Below are positions 1 through 10,039 of a DNA stretch of 64,000 bases, one piece after another. Within the stretch, counting starts at the first letter, position 1. Every line of letters begins with the position of its first letter. The notes beneath the pieces were generated by a model, which saw nothing but the letters and a program-made list of their open reading frames with translations, ran no database searches and was not told the DNA's origin. This stretch comes from Aurifilum marmelostoma (Eukaryota; Ascomycota; Sordariomycetes; Diaporthales; Cryphonectriaceae): the NCBI GenBank assembly GCA_027559495.1, contig JAMXSV010000008.1:1488001-1552000 (forward strand), given 5' to 3'. A program made the translations under genes and the position numbers.

Positions 1-1
1 A

Positions 2-172
2 TACGAGATTGCCGTGTTCGAAAAGGGCGTTGACAAGGTTCGAGCCGTGGGAGAGTTTGTGCAGGTTCTCGTCGATCGCTCGACCAGCAGGCCCAATGCC
101 AACGGAATGAGCGAGACCATGAGGAAAGGTTTGGAGCGGATTGCTGCAGGAACGGGTTCAAGCAAGCTATAG
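2..172 (+). CDS. Thioesterase-like (hotdog) protein, C-terminal end only
   Basis: A reading frame is open from the window edge and ends with TAG at 170-172, giving the last 56 residues of a protein. The visible part contains the segments YEIAVFEKG, RAVGEFVQVLVD and MRKGLERI. This strand-helix pattern resembles the C-terminal half of small acyl-CoA thioesterases of the hotdog fold, where a long beta strand ends in a phrase like 'FVDR'. The N-terminus and catalytic residues lie outside the window, so the family call is an inference from a short piece. The gene converges on the oxidoreductase gene on the other strand, with about 100 bp between the two stops. Confidence 0.5.
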   Translation, partial: YEIAVFEKGVDKVRAVGEFVQVLVDRSTSRPNANGMSETMRKGLERIAAGTGSSKL

Positions 173-271
173 ACTTCAGACATCAAATTGTGCGGAACCC
201 TTCTGGCACCTCGTGGTGTGATGGTCGTCCCCAGATTACTTATACCGACGGTGCATAGCTTATGAGACGCC

Positions 272-1461
272 TTACTGAAGCTGCAACGTCTTGGCCACAC
301 CATTCTCGTCGGCGCTCTTCAACATCTGTTCCAGCAATTCCAAGTCGCCTAGGGTGACCTCTGGCGTGAGCAATGAATTCTCCTTGTCCTCGGCCATAGC
401 AGCCCCCCAGGCATGTACTTCCTCCATGACGCCCGCCCCAACCGTGAACGGAAAGTCCTTCTCCTCTCTCCGACCATCCTTGTAAACTACCCAGCCCTTG
501 TCGCCGTCAATTGTTACGCTGCCATTTTCACAGGCAACCTGATACTCCGCTTGCCGGGGTATAGTCGTTCCCCAGCTACAGCTGAAGGAGCCTACAGCAC
601 CTGACTGCGTCTTTATAATTGCCCCAAGCGTGTCGACCGGCGCAAGGTGTTTCTGCGCAAGGTAGCTGTAGCCAACCACGCTCGCGGGCTTGTCGTCGCC
701 CAGAAACATGCGAATGGCAGCAGTGCTATGAACGCCACCATCGAGCAGGAAACCGTAGTTGTGTGTCGGGTTCTTCCTCCAAGCGGTCTGGAAGTATTTG
801 TTATCTGTCGCCGCAACATACATTAGCAGGTCGTCGGCCAAGTGAAGACGTGTTCGGTGTGCACTTGCTCTCATTACAGTATTGGACCACCTTGAAGTGG
901 AAGCCGATGACTTTGCCTAGGCCTCTTGCCTGCCCCGCTGCCCACACAAACTTAGGGAGGAACCTGAACTGCTCTGCGACGCTCCACGTCGGTGCCGACG
1001 CGCCATTCTCCTTCAAAATGTCCCGGTAGCCCGCGATGAGCTTCTTTGCTGCCTCGACATCAGGCCCAATCGGCTTCTCGGCCAGGACATGCTTGCCGGC
1101 CTTGAGCGCCGCCTCAATGTACGAGGGCTGACTGGCGATGGGGAGTGCGATGATTACGCCAGCAATGTCTGTCCTTGCCAGAACATCTTTGAAGGTCTTG
1201 TTGGGCCCACAGTCCTCCGCGTATAGCTCGACCGGGCTGTGGTGTGAGGGTAGGAGCTTGGCCGTCGCTTCAGCTGAGGCGAGGCTTCGGGAGTAGATGA
1301 TTTTGAGGCTAAGCAGAGGAGTGGCGAGGACCGCAGGCTGAGTACAAAGTCAGCGACATCGATCACACAGATGAGGCATGGCATGAGTGACCAACCAAGT
1401 GTTGCTCCTTCACAAAGATGCCGCCTCCTATGATAGCAATAGGCACAGGTTGGGACGACAT
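272..1461 (-). CDS. Gfo/Idh/MocA-family NAD(P)-dependent oxidoreductase
   Basis: Three exons give a 352-residue protein: 1396-1461, 878-1337 and 272-804 (read right to left). The introns are 58 and 73 nt with GT-AG ends, and the phases join cleanly. The N-terminus has the Rossmann glycine motif IAIIGGGIF followed by VKEQHL. Around residue 100 comes the LAEKPIGP segment, the 'EKP' signature carrying the catalytic Lys of this family. The C-terminal domain has LLDGGVHSTAAIRMFLG, matching the usual GG-x-H substrate-site segment. The length is normal for the family. These enzymes oxidise or reduce sugars and related hydroxy or keto compounds with NAD(P); the substrate cannot be read from sequence. 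The start codon ATG at 1459-1461 sits directly before the Rossmann strand. The middle donor (GTAATG) is the least certain boundary. Confidence 0.85.
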
Positions 1462-1912
1462 TGTTGCTTCAGGGTACAGACTTGTCCAGTAGAGGATTTG
1501 ACTCTAACCATCAATGCTCTGGGCAGGTGATTCCTGGTAGGAATCACATTGAGGGGTTAAAGCAACCAAGCTCCTTGAGGGTGTGACACCTCCACCCTCC
1601 TTTGCACCTCCCCTCCCTTGCTACGGGAATATGTGGGGTCTCGACGCCAGAACCCGGCCGATTTCGCCGCGGACCCAACCCAACGGCAACCGGTCACGGC
1701 GCCGCGCCCCGTTCCACAAGATGTTGTCACCCTGAGTCACTCCGTGCCTGCGACGTCACTTATCAGCGCTAGAACAAACAACAACTCAGCTGGCCTCTGC
1801 CATGTTTTTAACTTTAACCTCTCGTCGACTTATCACAAAGACTATTGCGCACAGTATATGCCATTCCACAGTCTCCGCACTTCTGCAAGCAGCAAACTCT
1901 GAACAATCGAGG
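1462..1912. other. Intergenic, divergent promoter region
   Basis: This 450-bp stretch separates two divergently transcribed genes, the oxidoreductase (-) and the FMN-binding protein (+), and must carry both promoters. An in-frame upstream ATG at 1802 could extend the FMN-binding protein by 37 residues, but the extension looks like leader sequence. I recognise no specific factor-binding motif. Confidence 0.5.
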
Positions 1913-2811
1913 ATGGGCTCCTTCTACGAAACAATCCCCCGATCCCTCTTCCAGTGGATCCTCGCACAGAAGATCTTCTGGGTCGCCACGGCGCCACTTT
2001 CCGGAGCTGGCCATGTCAACATTTCTCCCAAGGGCGGCTCCTACTTTGGCGTTCTCGACGACAAGACGTTCTGGTATATGGACCTGACGGGTTCAGGCTC
2101 GGAAACGATCGCACACCTGTACGAGAAGGGCAACGGCAGGATTACGGTGCTATTCAACGCCTTTGAGGGACCACCGCGAATCCTACGGCTGTTTGGTGAG
2201 GGAGAGGTACTTGAAAATGGCACAGGCCCCTTCGATGAGTTCGTCAAGAAGCACGATGTCACGACTTTAAACGGCACGAGGGCTATTATCTTGGTGAAGA
2301 TCCACCAGGTCGGTACGAGTTGTGGGTTCTCGGTCCCATTCTACGAGTACAAGGAGCATCGCAATACTCTGAATCAATATTTCGATAAGAAGGACGCCAA
2401 GTACAAGGCAGGTAACGAGAAGGAAAGCATGCCAAGGTGAGTCGATGGCTTGCCTCCTGCTGAGCAGTCGTGACACACTGGTGGGCACACTGAGTTCTAA
2501 CGTCAATTAGGTACTGGGCCCAGAAGAACTCATGGTCTATGGACGGTCTCCCGGCGCTTCACGTGGCTCAGAAGACCATGATCCAAGACAAGATCCAGCC
2601 TACGAAGAAGATGGTCGGTCCTCGTGCGCCTTCGCAATACCAGCATGCCAATCGCTTCGGTCTCGAACATCTGGTCCTTGTGGCACTAGTAACGGCTATC
2701 CTCACTATCTTCGTTATGAGTTTCGGGGTAGAGACGGCTCGTTCTGTGGCAGTCAAATTACATGCAGACGCGAGTCCGTGGGTGGACACACCATTGAGAA
2801 CGGCTTCATGA
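1913..2811 (+). CDS. Pyridoxamine 5'-phosphate oxidase-like FMN split-barrel protein with C-terminal membrane helix
   Basis: Two exons (1913-2436 and 2511-2811) flank a 74-nt intron (GTGAGT...ATTAG) and give 274 residues. The N-terminal part reads FWVATAPLSGAGHVNISPKGG, then FWYMDLTGSGSETIAHL and GRITVLFNAFEGPPRILRL. This is the order of strands and the 'SPKG' segment seen in fungal pyridoxamine-phosphate-oxidase-family proteins that bind FMN in a split barrel. Residues about 205-235 (LEHLVLVALVTAILTIFVMS) form a single hydrophobic helix near the C-terminus, so the protein may be tail-anchored. True PNPOx activity is not implied; many relatives are uncharacterised flavoproteins or deazaflavin reductases. 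I chose the ATG in the context GAGGATGG over the upstream ATG at 1802 because homology-like sequence starts here. Confidence 0.8.
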
Positions 2812-3268
2812 CCTGTGAGGGTGATTGGGTCATCTATGCTGTCTGTTGCGCTAAAAAAAAAAAAAAAATTTAAAACCCCCCCCCCCCCGAAAAAAAAAAA
2901 AAGGCTTCGAAGAACGGTCTTAGTTTCCTTCCTTCGTTCCAGTATTGGTTTTACTTCCGAGTCTGTGTTTTGAAGTGTGGATGATGTGTTGTAGACAATA
3001 TAGGGTTCACGACCCTTGCGCGTGTTTCTCCTCAGGTTCGAAAATCACCCCGTCAGGCACTTCTGCAAAGACCTATGACAAACCTTCCTCAACATGCGTT
3101 CGAATTTCGAAAAAGTGATTCCAAGGAGATATTTGACGCATTCTTGGGTCTGCATGTAGCTATGGAGGTGAGTGGCTAGGTGGAATTCGGAGCAACAACG
3201 CGTGTATCTTGCAACAGTGTCAAGGGTATCCGACTAATTAGCGCTCCCTCATAAGTGGTAATCCGGAC

Positions 3269-3304
<36 letters not shown>

Positions 3305-3720
3305 GATCTCAACAGCATTGTGTCTCCTTAACATCGGAGCGATCGAAGCCTGTCTCCTGACTTGATCCGTAGAGGATTCGTATCTGTTCCTTGATGGGAA
3401 TTTTCACAGGACAATTATTCAACTAGTTGTTATCGTATGATTAGCCGATCCCTCGGCAGATTCCACATTCCTATTGTGCACCTATCTTGAGTTGTTTGCA
3501 AGCAAAAGGATCCGACTGTGCTGTCTATCTACGCCGTACCAGCGCCAGAACATAATGTAATTACGCGAAAACACCACTATCGCCCAGTACCCCTGTGATA
3601 TCCCATAAGAACTTGGCATGTGCAGGAATTTCAAAATGTGTTTTCCAACCCATCCACCATCCTCTTTCACAATGTTTAGCGGCCATGCCTGCGGGCTAGT
3701 TCCCATGCTGCTTCGACGGC
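2812..3720. repeat. Intergenic with long homopolymer runs
   Basis: This 900-bp stretch lies between convergent genes. It holds runs of A (about 2852-2868), C (about 2876-2888) and A (about 2890-2901), and an uninterrupted run of 32 T at 3272-3303. The T run is the longest homopolymer in the window. Nothing gene-like is seen; such tracts are also prone to assembly error. Confidence 0.6.
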
Positions 3721-4035
3721 TTATCGCGAGACCATTCGAGCTGAAGAGTACGGGGGAGGTGGTTCCATCGTGGAGCGCGTGAGGTGTGCCGGAGTTGGCA
3801 CAGTCGGCTCATCGGGATGAGACTGGTTGATGACGATTGCTGTTTGTATGGTTCGCAGAGCACGTGGTTGTCTCCAGCTGCCCTGCCTTTCTGGATCTGC
3901 CATGACGGTTTCCTGTGCAGCGATGCTACGTGACGCCGCAAGACAGAGGAAGATGATCATGATCCAAACGGCTATCCCAACTACAATGCCAATGTATAAA
4001 CCAGGGGGTGGAGACTGGGATGTTTCAAAGGACAT
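3721..4035 (-). CDS. Small single-pass membrane protein with proline-rich PPPPY tail
   Basis: An intronless frame codes for 104 residues. After a short N-terminus (MSFETSQSPPPG) comes one hydrophobic segment, YIGIVVGIAVWIMIIFLCLA (residues about 14-33), then a basic polar tail ending in EPPPPYSSARMVSR. The layout is a type I/III single-pass protein with a cytosolic tail. The PPPPY contains a PPxY core, the class of motif bound by WW domains of Nedd4/Rsp5 ubiquitin ligases and their adaptors. I do not recognise the family; many fungi have such short membrane proteins. The frame continues upstream to 4098 only with a GTG, so the first ATG (4033-4035) is taken as the start. Confidence 0.55.
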   Translation of the reverse strand: MSFETSQSPPPGLYIGIVVGIAVWIMIIFLCLAASRSIAAQETVMADPERQGSWRQPRALRTIQTAIVINQSHPDEPTVPTPAHLTRSTMEPPPPYSSARMVSR

Positions 4036-4961
4036 TGTGGAGGCGAAAAAGCGTTGTGGCGTTGGCCTGCTCGATCGTATGAGGATGTGGCTGAACACGA
4101 AAGAAGACGAGGGAGGAGATGTGGAGAGTCTATGATACGGTGGGTTTTCGTACAGTATTGAACTTGATCAAAATGAATGGCACCTTCGGGTCAATAGCTC
4201 TTGAAAGAACAATCAGCTTGTGGACATGATGTTGTTCATCGAGGGGTGTTTCCTTTGCCTGAAGAGGACCCAGACTGAAATACTGGCAAGCACAGGACCT
4301 ATGAATTCACCTCAACTGACACTGCCTCCTGCGCGCAAAAGAAATGGCTGCTCATGACCTATACAGAGAGAAAGGGAAATCGCCTGCCTGCAGGTTATAC
4401 GCTGCGCCTTCCATTCAGCCTAGTCGAGCACGGAAAATCTCTTGCTGACGACACCCAAAATCATGCTCCGTGTGGGCTTAACTATTAATTACATGGAATG
4501 ATGAAGACCTGTTCGCATTGCTCGTTGGGAGACCGAGACTTCACTGATAATTGTTCTTTTTCTTTTAAAAAAAAAATACAAACCAGTCCAGTGAGGGAGG
4601 GATAGTATATTCGAGTGTCTGTTCGACCAGGTCTCCTTTTTCTTATTACTTTGGATGTCTTTGATTTTGGCCTTCTACACTTTGATGAATCTCGCCGAAA
4701 ATGAGGCACAAGGAACAGAAGACTGAGCGTTTGGCTGATACTTAGCTGATAATGGCAACTGCTAGCCAGGGGTGCCTTTCCGCTAGAGTTGTCGCCCGAT
4801 AAACAAGCGTCTCCTTACCAAGCGCTATCAACCCCCCCCCCCGCGGCCCTGAGCCACTCCTTCCTCAGACCTATGTCAGATTTCCACCAGCTTTGACCAG
4901 GCACCAGACGTGATTACAGCGCAAACAGCCTACCCAGACCTTGCGCCACAACAAATCCGCC
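4036..4961. other. Intergenic, divergent promoter region upstream of ureidoglycolate lyase
   Basis: This 926-bp stretch lies between the small membrane protein (-) and ureidoglycolate lyase (+). It carries a cluster of GATA elements, listed separately, and short A and C runs near 4567 and 4832. I see no convincing open frame. Confidence 0.5.
4737..4829. promoter_or_regulatory. Cluster of GATA-factor sites (AreA/NIT2-type) upstream of ureidoglycolate lyase
   Basis: GATA cores occur at 4737-4740, 4748-4751 and 4798-4801 on the plus strand and at 4826-4829 on the minus strand. The last three fit HGATAR (TGATAA, CGATAA, and TGATAG on the reverse). They lie 130-225 bp upstream of the start codon. 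In filamentous fungi the GATA activators AreA/NIT2 switch on purine and allantoin catabolism when good nitrogen is lacking, so the position makes sense. Binding itself is an inference. Confidence 0.5.
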
Positions 4962-5735
4962 ATGGCTCCAGTACGCCTCTCTCTTCACGGACTAGAGATC
5001 ACAGTGACGGCTGACCCTCTGACTCGCGAGGCTTTCGCTCCTTTTGGTGAGGTTGTGCAGAACCCACAACCCGATGTGCACCCTTCCAGATTCGCCGATG
5101 CCGGGCCCCTGCCACATGAGGCTGTGTGCGCGAACCAGGGCACAGCCATTAAATACCAACATGTGACGCGCGTGACCAACAGCTACGACCACGCACCAAG
5201 CGGCATCCCCGGTGTTGCTGTCATGAACATGTTTGTGTGCGCTGCACGAAGACTGCACAGTCATCCGCCCGCGCGGTCAGAGAGCACCTCGCCGTCGTCC
5301 TCCTTCTTCGAGGTCAACATCCTTGAGCGCCATCCGTACACCACCCAGACTTTCACGCCGCTGAGCATATCCGGGCACCGAGCTTCAAGAAGTCAGAACC
5401 GTTATCTCGTCATTGTGGCACCCAATCTTGCGCCTGGATCTGGCCTGCAGGATCAGCAGGGACGAGGTTCCCCGGTTTCGTCGCCGCCCGATCTATCAGG
5501 TCTGAGGGCGTTCATTGCCACGACCGATCAGGCTGTGACATATGGTGCGGGCACGTGGCATGCTCCAATGGTCGCTTTGGGGCCCGAAGGATCAGCGGTG
5601 GATTTTGTTGTCACTCAATTCGCGAACGGCGTTGGAAACGAAGACTGTCAGGAGGTCTCGTTTGGCTCATCTGAGGACGGGTCGATCTACGCCGAAGTGC
5701 CAGCGTCACCACAGGCAGCTAATTCGAGGTTGTGA
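4962..5735 (+). CDS. Ureidoglycolate lyase (allantoin degradation)
   Basis: One exon codes for 257 residues, starting at an ATG in a strong context (CCGCCATGG). The enzyme splits ureidoglycolate into glyoxylate and urea, the last step of allantoin use as a nitrogen source (yeast Dal3). Family landmarks visible in order are EAFAPFGEVVQ near the N-terminus, a central strand FFEVNILERHPYTTQTFTPLS, then RYLVIVAPN, LRAFIATTDQAVTYGAGTWHAPMVALG and a terminal DFVVTQFANG. The GTWHAP segment carries the conserved histidine of the cupin-like active site. Length exceeds bacterial AllA (about 160 residues) because of fungal insertions, notably after HSHPPAR. The GATA sites upstream suggest nitrogen regulation. 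No other allantoin gene is in the window. Confidence 0.9.
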   Translation: MAPVRLSLHGLEITVTADPLTREAFAPFGEVVQNPQPDVHPSRFADAGPLPHEAVCANQGTAIKYQHVTRVTNSYDHAPSGIPGVAVMNMFVCAARRLHSHPPARSESTSPSSSFFEVNILERHPYTTQTFTPLSISGHRASRSQNRYLVIVAPNLAPGSGLQDQQGRGSPVSSPPDLSGLRAFIATTDQAVTYGAGTWHAPMVALGPEGSAVDFVVTQFANGVGNEDCQEVSFGSSEDGSIYAEVPASPQAANSRL

Positions 5736-7335
5736 CAACAATGAAGAGGCGTTGCGCCTGCTTGTGCCATCAATGAACTCAGAAGCATTCAATTCTCTTC
5801 TTGGTGTCCACTCAGTGTTGCTCTTTAGGGCGCACTCGGAAGCAACGGTCGGGCCAGGCTCAATCCGCGTACGAATCCGCTCATATTACCATCTACTACC
5901 AAACGTGCATTGCTGGACCACTCTCCCTCCGAAAACCACCATCGTACTAAATAAGCATGGGCATCTCCTGCTGCGGGGTCACTACACTCGTTCATGGGGC
6001 TCCGGAAGCTCTGCTACAGACGTCCAGGCAAACGGCGTAATGAAAACCCGGGAATATAAGCACCTGTACAGAAATAACACTATGCGTTATGTGACACAGA
6101 TAAATCCTGCAAACTCAGGATGCCACTTGATAAATCACAGCCAGAGACGGCTACTCTTCTTCGGTCCCCATGCGTTTACCCCCTCGACAACGCAGGTGGA
6201 GCTACTTGGTATCACTGGGGATCCCAGAACCTAGCTTTTGCACCCTCCTTGATGCAAGAAATAGTTGATGGTGTGATTATACTAGAATAGTCAGTGGGCT
6301 CCTTGTGAAGTTCTTTTTTCCTGCTGCTGGCTAGTTGGCTTGGGTGATGCAGCTGGGAGAACGCCATACACTGCATAACAGAAATGATGTGGCCGGGCAT
6401 GAATTTGCTCTTACGGAATTTTTGATCTGGAAGGCCACAATTGCCTTGAGAATTTCATTAAACAACGGCGCCGGATGCTTCTATTATGACTGCATGCATG
6501 ACTTGACGTGTGATATAATCGCCAGACTCTTGATAGCCTGAAATGCTTCCCTTATATAGGGTATTTGGCAACTCTTCCTCTGTAGACTTTTGTGCTTTCC
6601 AGCCCATCATGCGTCAACAGAAGCATAACATATAATAATACAACAACTGTCAGGCAGTTACTGTTTGAAGTCAGGTTGTCCTCTCCTTCCATTTCTGAGA
6701 ATGTTCCAGGGTTATCTCCGTTTCCTCACCCGTCCGCATTCATTCGAGGATTGGATCAACAGACAGTGTTCCAAAGAGGACAGAGAGAAAAAAAAAAAAA
6801 AAAAGACAAAAAGAGGGGGGAGACAAGCAGAACCATGTGTACCTAGGTAGACCTTGTGATTTGAAAGTCCGGCCTCGGAAAGGAAAGTTTCCCAAAATCG
6901 ATATCTCGCTGTTCACCCTGCAAGGGGTACAAGTCCTTGATATTGATAATGAACAAGAATCACTCAATTACACGTGACCGTCCTCTCTCGACTCTGACCC
7001 AGCTCTCCTAGACATCCGATAAATTGAAATCGCAATATATTTTATGTGAAGTAGACCGTAGAAACCTGAGTGGCTGATTTCCTTTGGTGAGGTGGACTGT
7101 TGCCCGTCTTGTCGACCATCGAGGGCGGCCGCGGCATCGGTGCCGCTCTCGGCGGCAGCAAGGGCGCGGACCTACTCACCGCAACCAGGTGGTCCTCAAC
7201 AGGACATGCGGTGATCGTGACAAAGTTTGATACTTTCTTCCACAACAAACTTCCGAACCTCATCTCACTCTGAAGCAAACCTCGCCACTGGCGAGACATA
7301 GTTGAGTCCGAGGTGAATTTTTTTTCTTATCCAAG
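5736..7335. other. Intergenic with a GC-rich coding-like remnant
   Basis: This 1.6-kb stretch is mostly AT-rich and featureless, with an A run at about 6789-6804. A GC-rich open segment at about 7100-7273 on the plus strand looks codon-biased but starts without a clear ATG and ends at TGA just before the next gene; it is discussed in the findings. I support no gene here. Confidence 0.4.
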
Positions 7336-8673
7336 ATGAGTCCAGTGCTCGAGTCCACCGATGCCAAGAACAAGCTTGAGGACCTCTCAGGCATTAAGAT
7401 TGAGCCTGGCGAGAACCCGTACAACACCTTGATCAAGGCCTGTGATAATGACGAGGTAGGAATCTGCAGTTCATACCTAGAAATGTCAAGCGAAACCACC
7501 TGTGTTGCCTCCGACGAGCCGAGAGACCTGGGTGCTGGGTCCGAAAATTCCTCGCAAGCAGCAAACAGAGTGGCAGCACACACATTGAGGCGGCGACAGA
7601 GACGAGGTGGACATGTGGCATGTCGCAAGAGACGCAAAATACTAACAGAATCATGCTAGGCCGAGATCCAATCCCTATACTCTACCCATCGAGTGACGAG
7701 GAATGGCCAGCAAAGGGACAAGTTCCTCTCCCAGGACTTCAAGGAGGTCCTCATCGACCCGTTTCTGCTGAGGCTCGAGAACCCAAGTCTGGAGCCCGGT
7801 TTCTGTGACCCAAGAAACTGTTTGGTGTTCTGGGCACGCCCGCCAGACCATGTAGTCAAGCTGGCTGCTCACCTTCAGTCCTTGCTCAAGAAGGCGGCTC
7901 CCAGTATGTTTGCCTTTTGATGATCCGACCTTTTTTTTTCCCTTTGTAATACCTTTCCGAAGGGGAAGGGGCCCCAACAAACATTTCTGAACGGCCTGCC
8001 ACACATTGGGCAGCACAACTGCTGAATTCTAATCCGTCCGCCTTTTCCAGATCTCTGGCTCATGCCCACCCATCGCATGCATCTGACCGCCCTGGAGGTC
8101 ACGCACAGCCGGACACCTGCCGAAGTGACCGACCTCGTCAACCAGATGCGTCCCACCCTTGCTGCCCTCACCAACATAACCCTGACGCATCGCTCGCGCC
8201 TCGTCAAGCCTATGCTGTCCTACGATCTCGCCGCCATTGCGGTGTCATTCCTCCCCGCGTCTGGCGAGCCTGTGGCGTCACCTCCGCCATGTGCCACAGG
8301 TGTCACTGGAGTCCATGCTGCTGAGGGCCACGAGGTCAACGATGCCTATACATATCATCACCTCCGCAGAGACCTGTTCGACCTCGCCAAGACAACGGGA
8401 GTGGACATCGGCTCGCGTTATGTTGTTCCCAGCGCACACATCACTCTGGGACGTTACCTAGCGCAGGAGGATCATGCGACGCCTGAGATGCGGGAAGCGT
8501 GGATTAGGACGATTGACGAGATCAATACTTGGCTGGAGAAGGAAGTGTGGGACCAAGTAAATGGGGAGTTTGTCGGAGAGTGGCTCGTAGGCCAGGAGAA
8601 GGGACTGGATGCAAGGTGCGGAAAGCTTTGGTACGGGGGTGGCAGGTCTCTCATACAGGGCGAGGGATTCTAA
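7336..8673 (+). CDS. 2H-phosphoesterase-superfamily protein (RNA ligase / cyclic phosphodiesterase-like)
   Basis: Three exons (7336-7455, 7660-7903, 8051-8673) give 328 residues. Phases agree, and the first intron has an ACTAAC branch site. The protein carries the paired H-x-T/S motifs that define the 2H fold: MHLTALEV at about residue 130 and AHITLGRYL at about residue 265, each with hydrophobic flanks. The fold cleaves or seals cyclic phosphates (2'-5' RNA ligase, tRNA 1'',2''-cyclic phosphodiesterase, Usb1). A segment NCLVFWARPPDHVVKLAAHLQ precedes the first motif, as in fungal members of this group. The substrate is unknown. The start ATG at 7336 follows TATCCAAG and is the first in frame. 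The boundary at 8051 restores the phrase NLWLMPTHRMHLT, supporting the splice. Confidence 0.8.
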
Positions 8674-9238
8674 GGGTAGCTCTTTGGTTCGAAAGGGCAG
8701 AACCGACGAGGGCTTCGTACGAGGGCGTACGTAGATCTCTGCCAACCCCGTACATACATACTTACGTACATAGACCTACATCACGATCTACTTCCGCTGA
8801 CCGAACAAGCAATGGCCACTTGTTGTACGTCGCTCGTATGTGGTGGTAGTCGTCCTTGATCAAGGGGCTCGACTTTTTTTGATTTTGTCTGTGCTCGACC
8901 GCTGGGCTTCTCCAAGTCACTGCGCTCTCGTGAACCTGCACATCTCATACAGCACGGTTTGACTGCCAGTTCAAATCAGATCAGTACCACATGGAACTGT
9001 ATTCCATCTTCCCTATGTACTGTATCTCTCCTCACAGCAACCGCGAGGACCCGAAAGCAGGCAATGCACGCATTTTTATCCTTGCGCCGAAGGACCCGTC
9101 CGTAATGACCACCCCCCGTCTGCCGTTTGATTTGTAAGGTAGAAAAGTCGTGAGAATTGTGTCGTGGATTCTCGCCGCAGACCAGAAGATGTGGATGACC
9201 CAAGACAAAAAGCAAGTAGCCGTTCGAATACCGCGCGC
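8674..9238. other. Intergenic between convergent genes
   Basis: This 565-bp stretch between the ends of the 2H-phosphoesterase gene (+) and eL42 (-) must hold both 3' untranslated regions. Direct TACG/TACATA-type short repeats occur near 8717-8775. Nothing else is seen. Confidence 0.5.
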
Positions 9239-10039
9239 TTAGAAAACCAGAGCAGCACCCTTGGTCTTCTTGTCACCGCCCAGCTCGAAGTGCTTGCATC
9301 GCTTCAGGGCCAGTTGCAGCTTGGTCTTGCACTGGGAGCACTCGAGACGCAGCACAACCTTCTTGGTTGTCTTGGCCTTCTTGTGGAAGACGGGCTTCGT
9401 TTGACCACCGTATCCGGACTGCTTGCTATATTTCGTGAACTATCGTTAGCGGTCGCTTTCATGCACACCGTCGAACCTTCGAGGCTTTCGGAGAAATTGA
9501 TCGGTTCGAGAATCGTGGCGTCAGGATATGGTGGGCACGTACCGGTCGTAACGTCTCTTACCCTGGGCGAACAGGGAGGCCTTGCCAGCCTTGTCTGTTG
9601 AGAGGTATCAGTATCTTTCGTCGCGACGATCAATCTTTACCCGAAGCTCAAGTAACTTACACTGAGTGACCTTGTGCAGGGTGTGCTTCTTGCAGTCCTT
9701 GCCCTTGCAGTAGCTGTATTCATCAAATCAGCGCATGTTCTCATGTGATCCATGACTGGCCCTGCGACAACGAGACGCTGTGTCGTCCATCAAAAAAATG
9801 CAAACATGTATCCTCCTCTTTCCACAACATGCGGTATAGGTTCGTTCCCGGCAGATCGTTCATTTCGTTCGTTTTTCGTGTTCACCATCGACGGGTTGGT
9901 CGGGTTTCGCGGGGTACTTGGGGTGAAATTTGGTTGGGTGGCACTCACGTCTTTCTGGTCTTGGGAATGTTCACCTGGGAGGGGGAGAGAAGTCAGCATA
10001 AGTATAAATTCAAAGTCTCAGGGCCGCATAACGTACCAT
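9239..10039 (-). CDS. RPL42: 60S ribosomal protein eL42 (L44/L36a)
   Basis: Five exons read right to left: 10037-10039, 9949-9974, 9661-9713, 9543-9594 and 9239-9425, totalling exactly 106 codons plus stop. The product is the highly conserved zinc-binding protein of the large subunit near the tRNA exit site. It shows MVNIPKTRKTYCKGKDC, then KRRYDRKQSGYGGQTKPVF, CSQCKTKLQL and the terminal GGDKKTKGAALVF. Four cysteines (CKGKDC and CSQC) are the zinc ligands. The first coding exon is the ATG alone, followed directly by GTACGT; the third and fourth coding exons are only about 50 nt. Dense introns are usual in fungal ribosomal protein genes. Residue 56 is proline, the cycloheximide-sensitive form. 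The length equals that of the family and all phases fit, so I am very sure. Confidence 0.96.

Noticed and set aside
5542..6234. 230-codon open frame on the plus strand
   Set aside because: It overlaps ureidoglycolate lyase in another frame and runs into AT-rich intergenic DNA with no recognisable motif.
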